DNA of 52,614 nucleotides, taken from Coriobacteriia bacterium. Its GTDB lineage: Bacteria > Actinomycetota > Coriobacteriia > Anaerosomatales > PHET01. Shown here piece after piece: positions 6,671-14,309 of this stretch; the stretch's first letter is position 1, and every line of letters begins with the position of its first letter. The DNA is taken from positions 1 through 52,614 of the forward strand of contig JAXMKZ010000034.1 in NCBI GenBank assembly GCA_034370385.1, in the 5' to 3' direction. Below the pieces are notes generated by a model. That model saw nothing but the letters and a program-made list of their open reading frames with translations, was not told the origin of the DNA and did no database searches. A program made the translations under genes and the position numbers.

Positions 6671-7306
6671 ATGTCCACAAGAATCGAGATGCTCCACGAG
6701 GTGCGCGACGAGGACCTGCTCCGTGCTGCAGCGACGTTGGCGCGCGCATTCGAGCATGATCCTGTCTGGGCCAGAGCATTCGAGGGTGTGCCTCGGGAGA
6801 CGATGGCGGCTTGGTTCGAGGGTCCGATTCGCTACTGCCGGGAGTTCGGGCGCGTCTACGCGACCTCAGAGAGGCTTGAAGGAATCGCTGGGGTGGTGCC
6901 CGGTGAGTATGCGCGTATGACCATGAGGCGCGCGATGCGGGCGGGCACCATGAAGATGGCCCCGCGCATGGGGCTGCAGCTGATGATGCGCGCGCCAAGA
7001 ATGATGCGCATGTTCGCGCCCCTCGACTCCGACCGAAAGAGGCATATGGGTGCGCGAGCGTTCACCTATGTCATGATCGTCGGCGTGGACCCCGAGCATC
7101 AACGGCAGGGACACGGCGGCGCGCTGCTTCGAGCGCTCATGGAGGAAAGCGACCGGATGGGGATCCCGTTGTACCTAGAGACGGAGACCGAGGAGAACCG
7201 ACAGATGTACGAGCACTACGGCTTCGATCTCCTCAGCGAGATCGCGCTTCCCGTCGTCGGGCTTCCCATGTGGGAGATGTTGAGGGAGCCGGCACTGTCG
7301 CGATGA
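6671..7306 (+). CDS. GNAT-family N-acetyltransferase
   Basis: 211 residues. The acetyl-CoA motif A is clear near residues 135-165: VDPEHQRQGHGGALLRAL (the Q/R-x-x-G-x-G/A loop), followed by a beta strand YLETETEENRQMYEHYGF typical of the GNAT C-terminal half. An Arg/Met-rich insert (about 75-125) precedes it. ATG 6671 is supported by GGAGGG (6661-6666); an ATG at 6650 has no RBS. The acceptor substrate is unknown; small-molecule or antibiotic acetylation is common for cassette-borne GNATs. Confidence 0.78.
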   Translation: MSTRIEMLHEVRDEDLLRAAATLARAFEHDPVWARAFEGVPRETMAAWFEGPIRYCREFGRVYATSERLEGIAGVVPGEYARMTMRRAMRAGTMKMAPRMGLQLMMRAPRMMRMFAPLDSDRKRHMGARAFTYVMIVGVDPEHQRQGHGGALLRALMEESDRMGIPLYLETETEENRQMYEHYGFDLLSEIALPVVGLPMWEMLREPALSR

Positions 7307-7361
7307 TGCGTCGAGCAAAGGCGACTCACGCGTCACACCGACGCTGACGGAAGAGAATCGC

Positions 7362-8075
7362 ATGGTCAGCGGAATCCGCAGGATCGACTTCGGCGTGAAC
7401 TGCTATCTCATCGATGCTGAGGGCGGCTACATCCTCATCGACACGAGCTTCCCGAGCAAGCAGGACAAGCTAGACGCCGAACTCGCCGCGGCAGGTTGCG
7501 GGCCCGATGGACTGCGCCTCATCGTCCTGACCCACGGCGATGTCGATCATGCGGGCAACAGTGCACATCTTCGCCGCACTCTGCATGCCCCCATCGCGAT
7601 TCATCGCAACGACGCCGAGATGGTGCGCAGCGGGGACATGGGCTCAGGCAGGAAGGACCAGCCCGACAGACACACGATCGCATTCAGGATCCTGACACGG
7701 GGCTCGGGGCTGCTGAACAAGTTCATGGGGGCGGGCGAGGGTTTCGAGGCTTTCGAGCCCGACGTGCTCCTAGAGGACGGGCAGGATCTCTCAGTCTATG
7801 GGCTCGACGCACGCGTGGTGCATCTTCCGGGCCATTCAAGCGGATCAATAGGCGTCGTCACGGGCGACGGCGACCTGTTCTGCGGCGATTTGCTCGTGAA
7901 CGTGACGAAGCCCTCAGTCCATTTCTACATAGACGACCTAGCCCGGGCGGATGAGAGTATTCGTAAGCTGAACGGCCTCGGGGTCGAGACCGTTCACCCC
8001 GGGCACGGCAAGCCGTTCCCGCTCGCACAGTTGCCGACCCAGGGCCGATCACGCGGTCGCTTCTTGCGGTCGTGA
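7362..8075 (+). CDS. Metallo-beta-lactamase fold hydrolase
   Basis: 237 residues. The metal site is complete: THGDVDHAGN (about 58-67, the HxHxDH-like motif), LPGHSSGSIGV (about 150), FCGDLL (about 170) and HPGHGKPF (about 211). Family members hydrolyse thioesters, lactones or phosphoesters, and a few are true beta-lactamases; substrate choice cannot be read here. The catalytic first His of the motif is replaced by Gly at one position (HGDVDH rather than HxHxDH), as in some MBL hydrolases. It shares a cassette with the GNAT gene. Confidence 0.8.
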   Translation: MVSGIRRIDFGVNCYLIDAEGGYILIDTSFPSKQDKLDAELAAAGCGPDGLRLIVLTHGDVDHAGNSAHLRRTLHAPIAIHRNDAEMVRSGDMGSGRKDQPDRHTIAFRILTRGSGLLNKFMGAGEGFEAFEPDVLLEDGQDLSVYGLDARVVHLPGHSSGSIGVVTGDGDLFCGDLLVNVTKPSVHFYIDDLARADESIRKLNGLGVETVHPGHGKPFPLAQLPTQGRSRGRFLRS

Positions 8076-8077
8076 GG

Positions 8078-8162
8078 TGCTAGCAAGCGCTTCCCGCCGA
8101 CACACGCACGCGCTAGGCTGAAAGGCGGCGCTTGTGTGCGGCTGAAACGCGACACGTTAGGA
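8078..8162 (+). other. attC site 6 (degenerate left half)
   Basis: TGCTAGC (8078-8084) to GTTAGGA (8156-8162). AAGCGCTTCCCGCCGACACACGC in the left arm is complementary to parts of GGCGGCGCTTGTGTGCG in the right arm. The left half-site has G in place of the expected A. Confidence 0.65.
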
Positions 8163-8165
8163 CGA

Positions 8166-8693
8166 GTGATCGGGGTGGGACGTCTGAACTCAACGGCTCT
8201 CTCTTCGGTGATTGCCCGCAATGGAGCGCTGTTGATCGTGCCTCCTTTGGTGATTTCGACCGGCTTGTGGGCGCGCCTCCCGGCGGCATTCGGCAACGAT
8301 GCTTTTGACCAAGGCATTCCTGCATGGCTGCTGATATCGGAGAACGCGCTGCGCGCCGCCGTACTCCTTCTTCCCGCATTGTTGCTTTTCGGCGCAACCG
8401 GACGACTGCAACGACTGGGCTGGATTCTGTACGGGCTAGGACTCATCTCCTATCTAGCGAGCTACGTGGTGTTGATTACTCTGCCAGCAAGCGCTTGGTC
8501 CTCGAGCGCACTCGGTTTCACTGCACCGGCATGGACGACCGGGTGGTGGCTCCTCGGCATCGGGCTAGTTTGCGCTGACACCTGGCTGCCCCTTTCATGG
8601 AGTCGCCTTATCTACCTGATACCGGCGGCGGGATTCGTCTTGACGCATTCGGCTCACGCTTGGCTTGCATACCTGCTTGTCCGACCGTCCTAA
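8166..8693 (+). CDS. Four-helix integral membrane protein
   Basis: About 175 residues with some four or five hydrophobic segments (ALLIVPPLVISTGLWARLP, AVLLLPALLLFGATG, YLASYVVLITLP and TGWWLLGIGLVCADTWLP). GTG 8166 directly follows attC 6 and fits the cassette layout; earlier in-frame codons overlap the attC. No catalytic motif was recognised. It is a one-gene cassette of unknown function. Confidence 0.6.
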   Translation: MIGVGRLNSTALSSVIARNGALLIVPPLVISTGLWARLPAAFGNDAFDQGIPAWLLISENALRAAVLLLPALLLFGATGRLQRLGWILYGLGLISYLASYVVLITLPASAWSSSALGFTAPAWTTGWWLLGIGLVCADTWLPLSWSRLIYLIPAAGFVLTHSAHAWLAYLLVRPS

Positions 8694-8768
8694 CAAGCAA
8701 CAGCGGACGGCGAGAGCTAGAATCAACCAGTAGGTCATGGGCCGCTGCTCATGCCCAACACGTTGGGC
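8688..8768 (+). other. attC site 7
   Basis: TCCTAAC (8688-8694) to GTTGGGC (8762-8768). It has AGCGGACGGCGAGAGCTAG in the left arm, and GGGCCGCTGCTCATGCCC then AACACGTTGGGC at the right. The stop codon of the membrane protein lies inside the left half-site. Confidence 0.8.
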
Positions 8769-8786
8769 CGAGCGTAGGAGGCTGCG

Positions 8787-8876
8787 ATGACGACCTACGT
8801 TATCGTTGCTGTCATCAGTGGGTGCTCTACGAGAGCCTGCCCGGGAGCAGCGGAGTGCTCCGGGGCGGGTCCGTGA
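8787..8876 (+). CDS. Possible 29-residue peptide
   Basis: An ATG at 8787 with GTAGGAGG just upstream opens a 29-codon frame (MTTYVIVAVISGCSTRAC and on). The strong RBS directly after attC 7 is the only support. It may be a remnant of a cassette gene cut short by a frameshift, or a leader for the downstream glutaminase. Confidence 0.3.
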   Translation: MTTYVIVAVISGCSTRACPGAAECSGAGP

Positions 8877-8921
8877 GGCGGATCTTCTCCGCCAGCACCG
8901 ATAACCGGGGAGGGTGATCGG

Positions 8922-9923
8922 ATGACGATAAGACGACGAGACACCGATGACGAGACCGTCTCGCGATTCGTGTCGACCGGCCGTTTGCCCACGGCCGATC
9001 TGGTCCGGTCGTACGTCGCAGAAGCACACGACCGGTATCTATCCACCACGGGCGGCGCCAACTCCCAAGTCTATCCGGCTCTGGCGGAAGCGGAGCCCGA
9101 CCTCTTCGGCATCTGCATCGTCGGCGTCGATGGTCAGGAGTATGCGGCAGGGGATGTGGACGCCGGCTTCGCGATCATGAGCGGCGCCAAGCCCTTCGTG
9201 TTCGCGCTTGTCTGCATGGCCATCGGATCCGAGGAAGCGCGGAATCTGATCGGCATGAATGCCACGGGTCTGCCGTTCAACTCACTGGCGGCCGTCGAGC
9301 GTGATGCTCAAGGCAAGACGAATCCAATGGTCAACGCGGGCGCCATCACTGCGACCAGTCTGGTTCCCGGCGACACGCCCGAAGACAAGTGGACCGTCAT
9401 CCAGGACGGGCTGTCGCGCTTTGCCGGGCGGCCGCTCTTCCTCGACGAAGGGGTGTTGCGTTCCGCCTCGGCGACCAACCATCGCAATCGGGCTATCGTC
9501 AACCTGCTCCGAGCTTATGGCAAGCCCTATTGCGACCCGGATGTGGCTTTGGATCTCTACACCAAGCAGAGCGCGCTGCTCGTGACCGCGAGGGATCTTG
9601 CGGTGATGGGGGCGACACTCGCGCACGGCGGCGTGAACCCGTTCACCGGGGAGCAGGTGGTCGGCACGGAAGCGTGTCGTCACACCCTGGCGGCGATGAT
9701 CACCGCGGGCCTCTACGAGACGTCCGGGGACTGGCTGTGGGACGTTGGCCTTCCTGGCAAGAGCGGCATCGGTGGTGGCATCATGACCGTGTCGCCCGGG
9801 AAGGGTGGGCTCGGGACATTCTCGCCTCCGCTGGACGCCGCGGGTAACAGTGTCAGGGGCCAGGCAGTCGCGCGCTTTCTCTCGTGCCGGCTGGGACTGG
9901 ACCTTCTGGCTTCGCCGAGTTAG
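8922..9923 (+). CDS. glsA: Glutaminase (GlsA family)
   Basis: 333 residues, close to the usual 300-330 of serine-dependent glutaminases that convert glutamine to glutamate and ammonia. Hallmarks: the SxxK catalytic pair in IMSGAKPFVF (about 87-96), PMVNAGAI (about 137), ATNHRNRAI (about 184), LYTKQSALLVTARDLA and PGKSGIGGGIM near the C-terminus. GGGGAGGG (8908-8915) precedes ATG 8922. It is a metabolic enzyme carried as cassette cargo. The gene stops in a GTTAGGC sequence that looks like a right attC half-site, possibly by chance. Confidence 0.88.
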   Translation: MTIRRRDTDDETVSRFVSTGRLPTADLVRSYVAEAHDRYLSTTGGANSQVYPALAEAEPDLFGICIVGVDGQEYAAGDVDAGFAIMSGAKPFVFALVCMAIGSEEARNLIGMNATGLPFNSLAAVERDAQGKTNPMVNAGAITATSLVPGDTPEDKWTVIQDGLSRFAGRPLFLDEGVLRSASATNHRNRAIVNLLRAYGKPYCDPDVALDLYTKQSALLVTARDLAVMGATLAHGGVNPFTGEQVVGTEACRHTLAAMITAGLYETSGDWLWDVGLPGKSGIGGGIMTVSPGKGGLGTFSPPLDAAGNSVRGQAVARFLSCRLGLDLLASPS

Positions 9924-9928
9924 GCCCG

Positions 9929-10060
9929 GTGCGAAGCGTCCACTGGCCTTGGCCCCAGTGGCGCATCTGCTTCCGGTTCGAGGATGGAGACGCCTACGAC
10001 GTCGAGATCCAGACTGCGGAAGAGAAGCGCGTGCGCCGCAGGTTCGGCCAAGCCTGTTAG
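9929..10060 (+). pseudogene. 3' fragment of a HigB/RelE-type toxin gene
   Basis: In one frame the sequence reads VRSVHWPWPQWRICFRFEDG and continues DAYDVEIQT. QWRICFRxEDGDAYDVEI is the conserved C-terminal part of HigB/RelE toxins. The first half of a normal HigB (about 90 residues) is absent. The last codons read into AGACTGCGGAAGAGAAG, which resembles the inside of attC 5, and end in GTTAGGA (10055-10061). This is a toxin gene remnant joined to half of an attC site. Confidence 0.6.
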
Positions 10061-10080
10061 GACGACGACGGGCGACAGCC

Positions 10081-10110
10081 TTAACGAGACCTGAGCGGCT
10101 CGCGTATAGT
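10081..10110 (+). promoter_or_regulatory. Promoter of the leader/efflux transcript
   Basis: TTAACG (10081-10086) and TATAGT (10105-10110) are separated by 18 bp. Transcription would begin near 10117, about 15 bases before the leader ATG at 10132 and 150 bases before the efflux gene. This leaves a long leader that holds the hairpins described separately. Confidence 0.5.
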
Positions 10111-10131
10111 AGCCTCGTTGCTCGAATCCTC

Positions 10132-10272
10132 ATGCGCATCAGGTTCAGGAGTCCAGAATGCAGTCTGCGCGTCTCCGCTAGCACAGAGACCCCGGTGGTC
10201 GGGGTCCGGACATCATCTCGCCGCCCCACCGGGGCGCGTCCGTCCGTGCCTTCCTTCTTGGAGATGTCATGA
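10132..10272 (+). CDS. Putative regulatory leader peptide with an Arg-x-Arg start
   Basis: 46 residues beginning MRIRFRSPE, then through the hairpin region and ending FLEMS. The stop overlaps the ATG of the efflux gene (ATGA). Macrolide-responsive leaders such as ErmDL contain MRLRFPT; the arginine-x-arginine motif stalls ribosomes holding macrolides. The match (MRIRFR) plus position and hairpins is the evidence. No good RBS is visible; a short 5' UTR or near-leaderless start is possible. The reading frame is longer than typical leaders, so translation past the first dozen codons may be incidental. Confidence 0.5.
   Translation: MRIRFRSPECSLRVSASTETPVVGVRTSSRRPTGARPSVPSFLEMS
10188..10236 (+). 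promoter_or_regulatory. Attenuator with mutually exclusive hairpins
   Basis: Hairpin A pairs GACCCCG (10188-10194) with CGGGGTC (10200-10206). Hairpin C pairs CGCCCC (10222-10227) with GGGGCG (10231-10236) and is followed by pyrimidine-rich CCTTCCTTCTT. Alternatively CCCCGGTGG (10190-10198) pairs perfectly with CCACCGGGG (10226-10234), which excludes both. A ribosome stalled at the start of the leader could change which forms. Confidence 0.55.
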
Positions 10273-11528
10273 ATACTCGAACTGACAGCTGGCTCCGCAC
10301 TTTCCTCATCATCTTTACCGGGCAGGCTTTCTCCCTACTGGGGAGTTCCGCGGTCAACTTCTCACTCGTGTGGTGGCTGACCGCTGAGACCGGTTCTGCA
10401 TCGATCCTCGCGTATGCCTCGATAGCGGCCATCCTGCCGCAGGCCCTTCTCGGACCAATCGCTGGCCCCTTCATCGACCGATGGGATCGACGACTCACGA
10501 TGATCGCCGCGGATCTGATGATCGCGGCAACGAGTGTCTGGCTCTTGCTCGCGTTCGCAGAAGGTGCACCGTCGGTCACGGCCATCATGCTCACTATCGG
10601 GCTGCGGTCCGCGTGTGCCGCCTTCCACACTCCGGCGAGCCAGGCGGCGGTTCCCATGTATGTGCCTTCGGACCAGCTGATGCGAGTCGCCGGATGGAAC
10701 TTCTTCATGAGCTCGGGTGTGGCGATGGCCGGACCGGTGCTGGGGGCCTTCATGATGGCGGCCACGTCGGTCTCGGTAGTCATGATGGTCGACATTCTCG
10801 GGGCTGGGATTGCCGTCGCATCGCTCCTGATGGTACGCATTCCCAACCCCCAGAGAGATGAGAGCGATTCAGAGCACATCGACTTCGTCGTCGAGTTCGT
10901 CGATGGCTGGCGAGAGCTGATTCGACACAGAGGGCTGTTCGATCTGACGCTCGTGCTCGCGATGGTCACGCTTCTGTATATGCCGCTCAACGCGCTGTTC
11001 CCGTTGATGACGTTCTCGCACTTCGGCGGAGATGCGGCCGCTGCGAGCTACGTCGAGGTCGCGTTCGGGGCGGGGATGCTCGTCGGGTCGATGGCGATCG
11101 GCGTGATGTCACAGCGCTACTCAGGAGTTCAGCTTATCGGCGCGGGCATCCTTCTTGTCGGCGGCATGCTCGCGGCTTCTGGCCTGCTCCCGACATCTGC
11201 GTTCTGGGTCTTCGTTTTGATGTGCGTGGCGATGGGCTTCTCGGTTCCGCTCTTCGGCGCTCCGATCACGGCGATGTTTCAAGGGCTCATCGACCCAACG
11301 AAGCTAGGGCGTGTCATGTCGCTCTACATGACCATCGCCATGCTTGCGGCACCGATCGGGTTGCTGGTGGCCGGTCCGCTGGCAGAACGGGTGGGTGTGG
11401 CTTGGTGGTTCGCGATCTCGGGCGTGCTCATTGCGGTGATGGGGCTCTTGGTCTGGCTACTCCCGGCGGTTCGCGAGCTCGATGCGGCCATGGTCCTTGC
11501 GACCTCCGAACCGGCGGCTGACAAGTAG
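10269..11528 (+). CDS. MFS drug exporter, Mef-like macrolide efflux family
   Basis: 419 residues with about 12 transmembrane segments. SWLRTFLIIFTGQAFSLLGS at the start and GPIAGPFIDRWDRRLTMI (loop 2-3, the MFS motif A region, about 60-78) follow the pattern of Mef(A) and related MFS_3 exporters. It exports a small hydrophobic compound by proton antiport; macrolides are suggested by the family and by the leader upstream. ATG 10269 overlaps the leader stop, with TTGGAG just before. It is a single-gene cassette bounded on the right by attC 9. Confidence 0.75.
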   Translation: MNTRTDSWLRTFLIIFTGQAFSLLGSSAVNFSLVWWLTAETGSASILAYASIAAILPQALLGPIAGPFIDRWDRRLTMIAADLMIAATSVWLLLAFAEGAPSVTAIMLTIGLRSACAAFHTPASQAAVPMYVPSDQLMRVAGWNFFMSSGVAMAGPVLGAFMMAATSVSVVMMVDILGAGIAVASLLMVRIPNPQRDESDSEHIDFVVEFVDGWRELIRHRGLFDLTLVLAMVTLLYMPLNALFPLMTFSHFGGDAAAASYVEVAFGAGMLVGSMAIGVMSQRYSGVQLIGAGILLVGGMLAASGLLPTSAFWVFVLMCVAMGFSVPLFGAPITAMFQGLIDPTKLGRVMSLYMTIAMLAAPIGLLVAGPLAERVGVAWWFAISGVLIAVMGLLVWLLPAVRELDAAMVLATSEPAADK

Positions 11529-11534
11529 CAAGCG

Positions 11535-11616
11535 TCCTGACACGGGCATCGAGCAGAACACCAGGAGGTAGACTGACCTGCGAGGGCATGCGCGTCTGCT
11601 CATGCCTACGTTAGGC
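11535..11616 (+). other. attC site 9
   Basis: TCCTGAC (11535-11541) to GTTAGGC (11610-11616). GGGCATCGAGCAGAACACC in the left arm and GGTAGACTGACCTG in the centre match attC 1 and attC 11 almost base for base. GCGCGTCTGCTCATGCC forms the right arm. (Number 8 is reserved for the half-site fused to the HigB remnant.). Confidence 0.8.
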
Positions 11617-11645
11617 GCACGGCACGATCATGAAAGGACCAGACG

Positions 11646-12527
11646 ATGGTTGACACGGGGCTATCAGGTCGGGTCGCTCTGGTGACCGGCGCGAATCACG
11701 GAATCGGCGCGGCGATAGCCGTGGCACTGGCGCGCGAAGGCGCGAGGGTGCTCATCACGTACTTGCGCCAGAGTCCCGACGTCTACATGGTCGCCCCCGA
11801 GGACGCGGAGGCCGCAGCGAGTCCAGGAAGCGCCTACTATGCCCGCGAGATCGCACAGACGTCCGAATCCGTGGAGGCCGCGATCGCCGCATTCGGCGGC
11901 GTATGCGCAGCGCGCGAAGCCGACCTCGCAGACGCACAATCGATTCCGCTGCTGTTCGACGCGGCGGAGAGTGAGTGGGCGGGTGTCGACATCCTGGTGA
12001 ACAATGCGGCACTCGCTATCCCTGACACGTTTCTTCCTGATTCGATCCTCGGCGATGAAGCCACATTCGCGGACGAATACACCCTCAGGACCCTGACTGT
12101 TGAGGGCCACGAGGAGCACTTCGCCGTCAACAGCCGTGCGGTCGCGCTGATGATGGCCGAGTTTGCACGGCGCTCCATTAAGCGTGGCGGCACATGGGGT
12201 CGCATCATCAACATATCCACCGACGGGTCTTACTGTCATCCGTCGAACGTTTCGTACGGTGCGAGCAAGCACGCAGCTGAGAGCTTCACCCGCTCTGCTG
12301 CCGTTGAGCTCGGCCCCTACGGAATCACCGTGAATGCGATCTCGCCCGGTGCGGTTCAGACCGGCTGGATGACCCCCGAGTTCGAACGCGATATCGCCGC
12401 TGGCTACCCGCTTGGCCGAATCGGACAACCAGAGGACATCGCGGATGCAGCGGTCTTTCTGGCCTCGGAGCAGGCCGGGTGGATCACGGGACAGATCCTG
12501 AACGTTGGTGGCGGGAATCGGATGTGA
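11646..12527 (+). CDS. Short-chain dehydrogenase/reductase
   Basis: 293 residues. A Rossmann NAD(P) motif TGANHGIGAA (about 14-23), ILVNNAAL (about 117) and the catalytic YGASK (Tyr about 205) with a Ser upstream (NISTDGS) are all present. The C-terminus GWITGQILNVGGG is typical of FabG-like SDRs. The family oxidises or reduces a hydroxyl/keto group; the substrate is unknown. An insert of about 45 residues after the second strand (VYMVAPEDAEAAASPGSA) is longer than in FabG. ATGAAAGGA precedes ATG 11646. A fragment of a close paralogue occurs at 15757. Confidence 0.85.
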   Translation: MVDTGLSGRVALVTGANHGIGAAIAVALAREGARVLITYLRQSPDVYMVAPEDAEAAASPGSAYYAREIAQTSESVEAAIAAFGGVCAAREADLADAQSIPLLFDAAESEWAGVDILVNNAALAIPDTFLPDSILGDEATFADEYTLRTLTVEGHEEHFAVNSRAVALMMAEFARRSIKRGGTWGRIINISTDGSYCHPSNVSYGASKHAAESFTRSAAVELGPYGITVNAISPGAVQTGWMTPEFERDIAAGYPLGRIGQPEDIADAAVFLASEQAGWITGQILNVGGGNRM

Positions 12528-12679
12528 GCGACCTGCTACTACTCGTCGCTGTAATCGCTGCGGGAATGGGAATCTGGGCAGCCATAACCAAGTCGAGGCG
12601 GCTTGCGATCACAGCGGGAGTGCTTGGGGGCGGTGCGCTTCTGGTCGTCGGGGGGATACTGCTCGCCATCCGGCTCTAG
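12524..12679 (+). CDS. Small two-helix membrane protein
   Basis: 51 residues from GTG 12524, which overlaps the SDR stop (GTGA). Two hydrophobic segments (LLLLVAVIAAGMGIWAAI and AGVLGGGALLVVGGILLAI) are joined by a short basic loop TKSRR, a hairpin membrane protein. Coupled translation with the SDR suggests they are co-expressed. I do not recognise a family. Confidence 0.55.
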   Translation: MSDLLLLVAVIAAGMGIWAAITKSRRLAITAGVLGGGALLVVGGILLAIRL

Positions 12680-12692
12680 GCTGTAGCGCGGC

Positions 12693-12780
12693 ACCTAACC
12701 AGGACATCAACCTGACGGCCAGAAGCGTCACGGTTGACACCGCAAGCGCTCAGGCCGCAGGTTATGCCTGAACACGCGAG
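12693..12780 (+). other. attC site 10 (degenerate)
   Basis: ACCTAAC (12693-12699), then AGGACATCAACCTGACGGCC. The right end CAGGTTATGCCTGAACACGCGAGGG matches the usual GCTCATGCCTAACACGTTAGGG but the GTT is changed to GCG. It is probably no longer a good recombination substrate. The right boundary is approximate. Confidence 0.5.
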
Positions 12781-12796
12781 GGAGAACGGGAGTCCG

Positions 12797-13537
12797 GTGA
12801 GGGGAGCACGCGCGACAGTGGCCTTGCTCGTCGCGAGTCTGTGTGTCGGCACGGCGTGCACCGCGCCCCGCCAGTCGGGCTCGACTCCCGATGTTGTCAT
12901 CGTGGGTTTCGGCGACAGCATAGTGTATGGCTCCAACTACCCGAAGCCCTGGCTGTACACCCTGCTTGAGCGCCTCACCAGCGTCCCGATCACGTACGTG
13001 CCGGAGTGGCCTTGGGACTGGGATGCTCCAAGCACTCGCCATGACCGCTGGTATGAATCGGGCGGCGTGCGCGTCTACAACAGCGGTATCGATGGAAACA
13101 CAACCGCGCAGCTGCTCTCTCGGTTCGAAGAGGACGTCGCGGCGGTGAAGCCCGACAGCTGTCTGATTCTCGGCGGGACGAACGACATCTTTCGAGGCGT
13201 TCCCCTCTCCACTATCGAGGCCAATCTCACCCAGCTCTACGACGACTGCGCCGAAGCCGGCATCACTCCGGTCGCGTGCACCCTGACGCCGGTCAAGCAG
13301 GGGTTCCTCCTCGGCGACTCTGCTGATGCGGATGCCCTCAACTCGTCGATCGACACACTCAACGCGTGGATCAGGACTCACTGCGCGGAGCGCAGCATCG
13401 CCGTCGTTGACTTCAATACCGTGCTGAAGGCGGATCCGGCGACCTACCTTCAGGATGACGGCATTCACCCCAGCGAGGCGGGCCATGATGCAATGGGTCG
13501 CTCAGTAGACCTGGCTGTGCTGGGCCTTGCTCGTTAG
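12797..13537 (+). CDS. SGNH/GDSL hydrolase, exported
   Basis: About 246 residues. A hydrophobic leader TVALLVASLCVGTAC near the N-terminus suggests export, perhaps as a lipoprotein although the box is not canonical. Catalytic blocks: FGDSIVYGS (Ser, about 40), NSGIDGNTTAQLL (block II), GGTNDIFRG (about 130, block III) and DGIHPSEAGH (Asp-His, about 222). This is an esterase or lipase of unknown substrate. GTG 12797 follows a GGGAG; an in-frame ATG at 12764 overlaps attC 10 and is less likely. Confidence 0.78.
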   Translation: MRGARATVALLVASLCVGTACTAPRQSGSTPDVVIVGFGDSIVYGSNYPKPWLYTLLERLTSVPITYVPEWPWDWDAPSTRHDRWYESGGVRVYNSGIDGNTTAQLLSRFEEDVAAVKPDSCLILGGTNDIFRGVPLSTIEANLTQLYDDCAEAGITPVACTLTPVKQGFLLGDSADADALNSSIDTLNAWIRTHCAERSIAVVDFNTVLKADPATYLQDDGIHPSEAGHDAMGRSVDLAVLGLAR

Positions 13538-13561
13538 CAGTGGGAGCTTACCGTCGCGTCT

Positions 13562-13645
13562 GCCTGACAAGCGCAGCGCAGAACGCCAGAAGGTAGACTG
13601 ACCTGAACGCGCATCGGCGACTGCTCATGCGCAACCACGTTGGGC
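13562..13645 (+). other. attC site 11
   Basis: GCCTGAC (13562-13568) to GTTGGGC (13639-13645). AAGCGCAGCGCAGAACGCC, then GGTAGACTGACCTG, then GGCGACTGCTCATGCGC are near copies of attC 1 and attC 9. Confidence 0.82.
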
Positions 13646-13712
13646 GGACCAGCACTGAGCACCGCGACGGAAGGCTGCGGGCGACTAACTGGACTCGGCG
13701 GAGGAGGGTGTC

Positions 13713-14294
13713 GTGGAGGTAGAGCGTAGGCATCGCATCATGCTCGCGATCGGCGTCGTACTTGTGGCAATGCCCCTCATGGGTTGCGCTCTTCTCAACG
13801 CAATCGAGAGGGGGAACGATAACTTCAAGAAGGATGACCCACCCGCTGTCCAGCTCGACACAGGGGAAGGCATCATCGCTTCTGAAGGCGCGGCCCCTCA
13901 AGACGAGACTGCGGCAGAGGTGGACGCATCCGTTCTGTTCGACAACCAGAACATCCTTGCGGTCCAGAACGGCGGGACGTCACCGACATTCGAGCTTTCT
14001 TCGGCCACCGTCATCGCCAAGATCCAGACGTATCATTGGAACGACGCCATCGGAAACAGCTCCACCGGCACGATCTCGCTGAAATCGGATGACGGGACCG
14101 TGTACGGGCCCTGGGAGACCGTAGGGGCAGAAGGACAGGGTGGCGTGACCAACGCCTACTGGGCAGCCAGCCCCAACGTGAAGCTTCCGGCTGGCCGGTA
14201 CACAGTGATTGATTCCGACCCGAGCACGTGGTCACAGAACGCAGACTCTGGCGGAGAGGGTTTCGTGATCGTGTATGCGCGGGCTGCCCCGTAG
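13713..14294 (+). CDS. Lipoprotein of unknown function
   Basis: 193 residues from GTG 13713 with GGAGGAGGG upstream. Residues about 8-25 form a signal sequence that ends in a lipobox LMGC (AIGVVLVAMPLMGC), so the mature protein would be lipid-anchored. The rest (FDNQNILAVQNGGTSPTFEL, then WETVGAEGQGGVTNAYW) looks like a beta-sandwich domain such as a carbohydrate-binding or discoidin-like fold, which is only a guess. It is a one-gene cassette. Confidence 0.65.
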   Translation: MEVERRHRIMLAIGVVLVAMPLMGCALLNAIERGNDNFKKDDPPAVQLDTGEGIIASEGAAPQDETAAEVDASVLFDNQNILAVQNGGTSPTFELSSATVIAKIQTYHWNDAIGNSSTGTISLKSDDGTVYGPWETVGAEGQGGVTNAYWAASPNVKLPAGRYTVIDSDPSTWSQNADSGGEGFVIVYARAAP

Positions 14295-14309
14295 CGATTG
14301 CGTGCAGCG

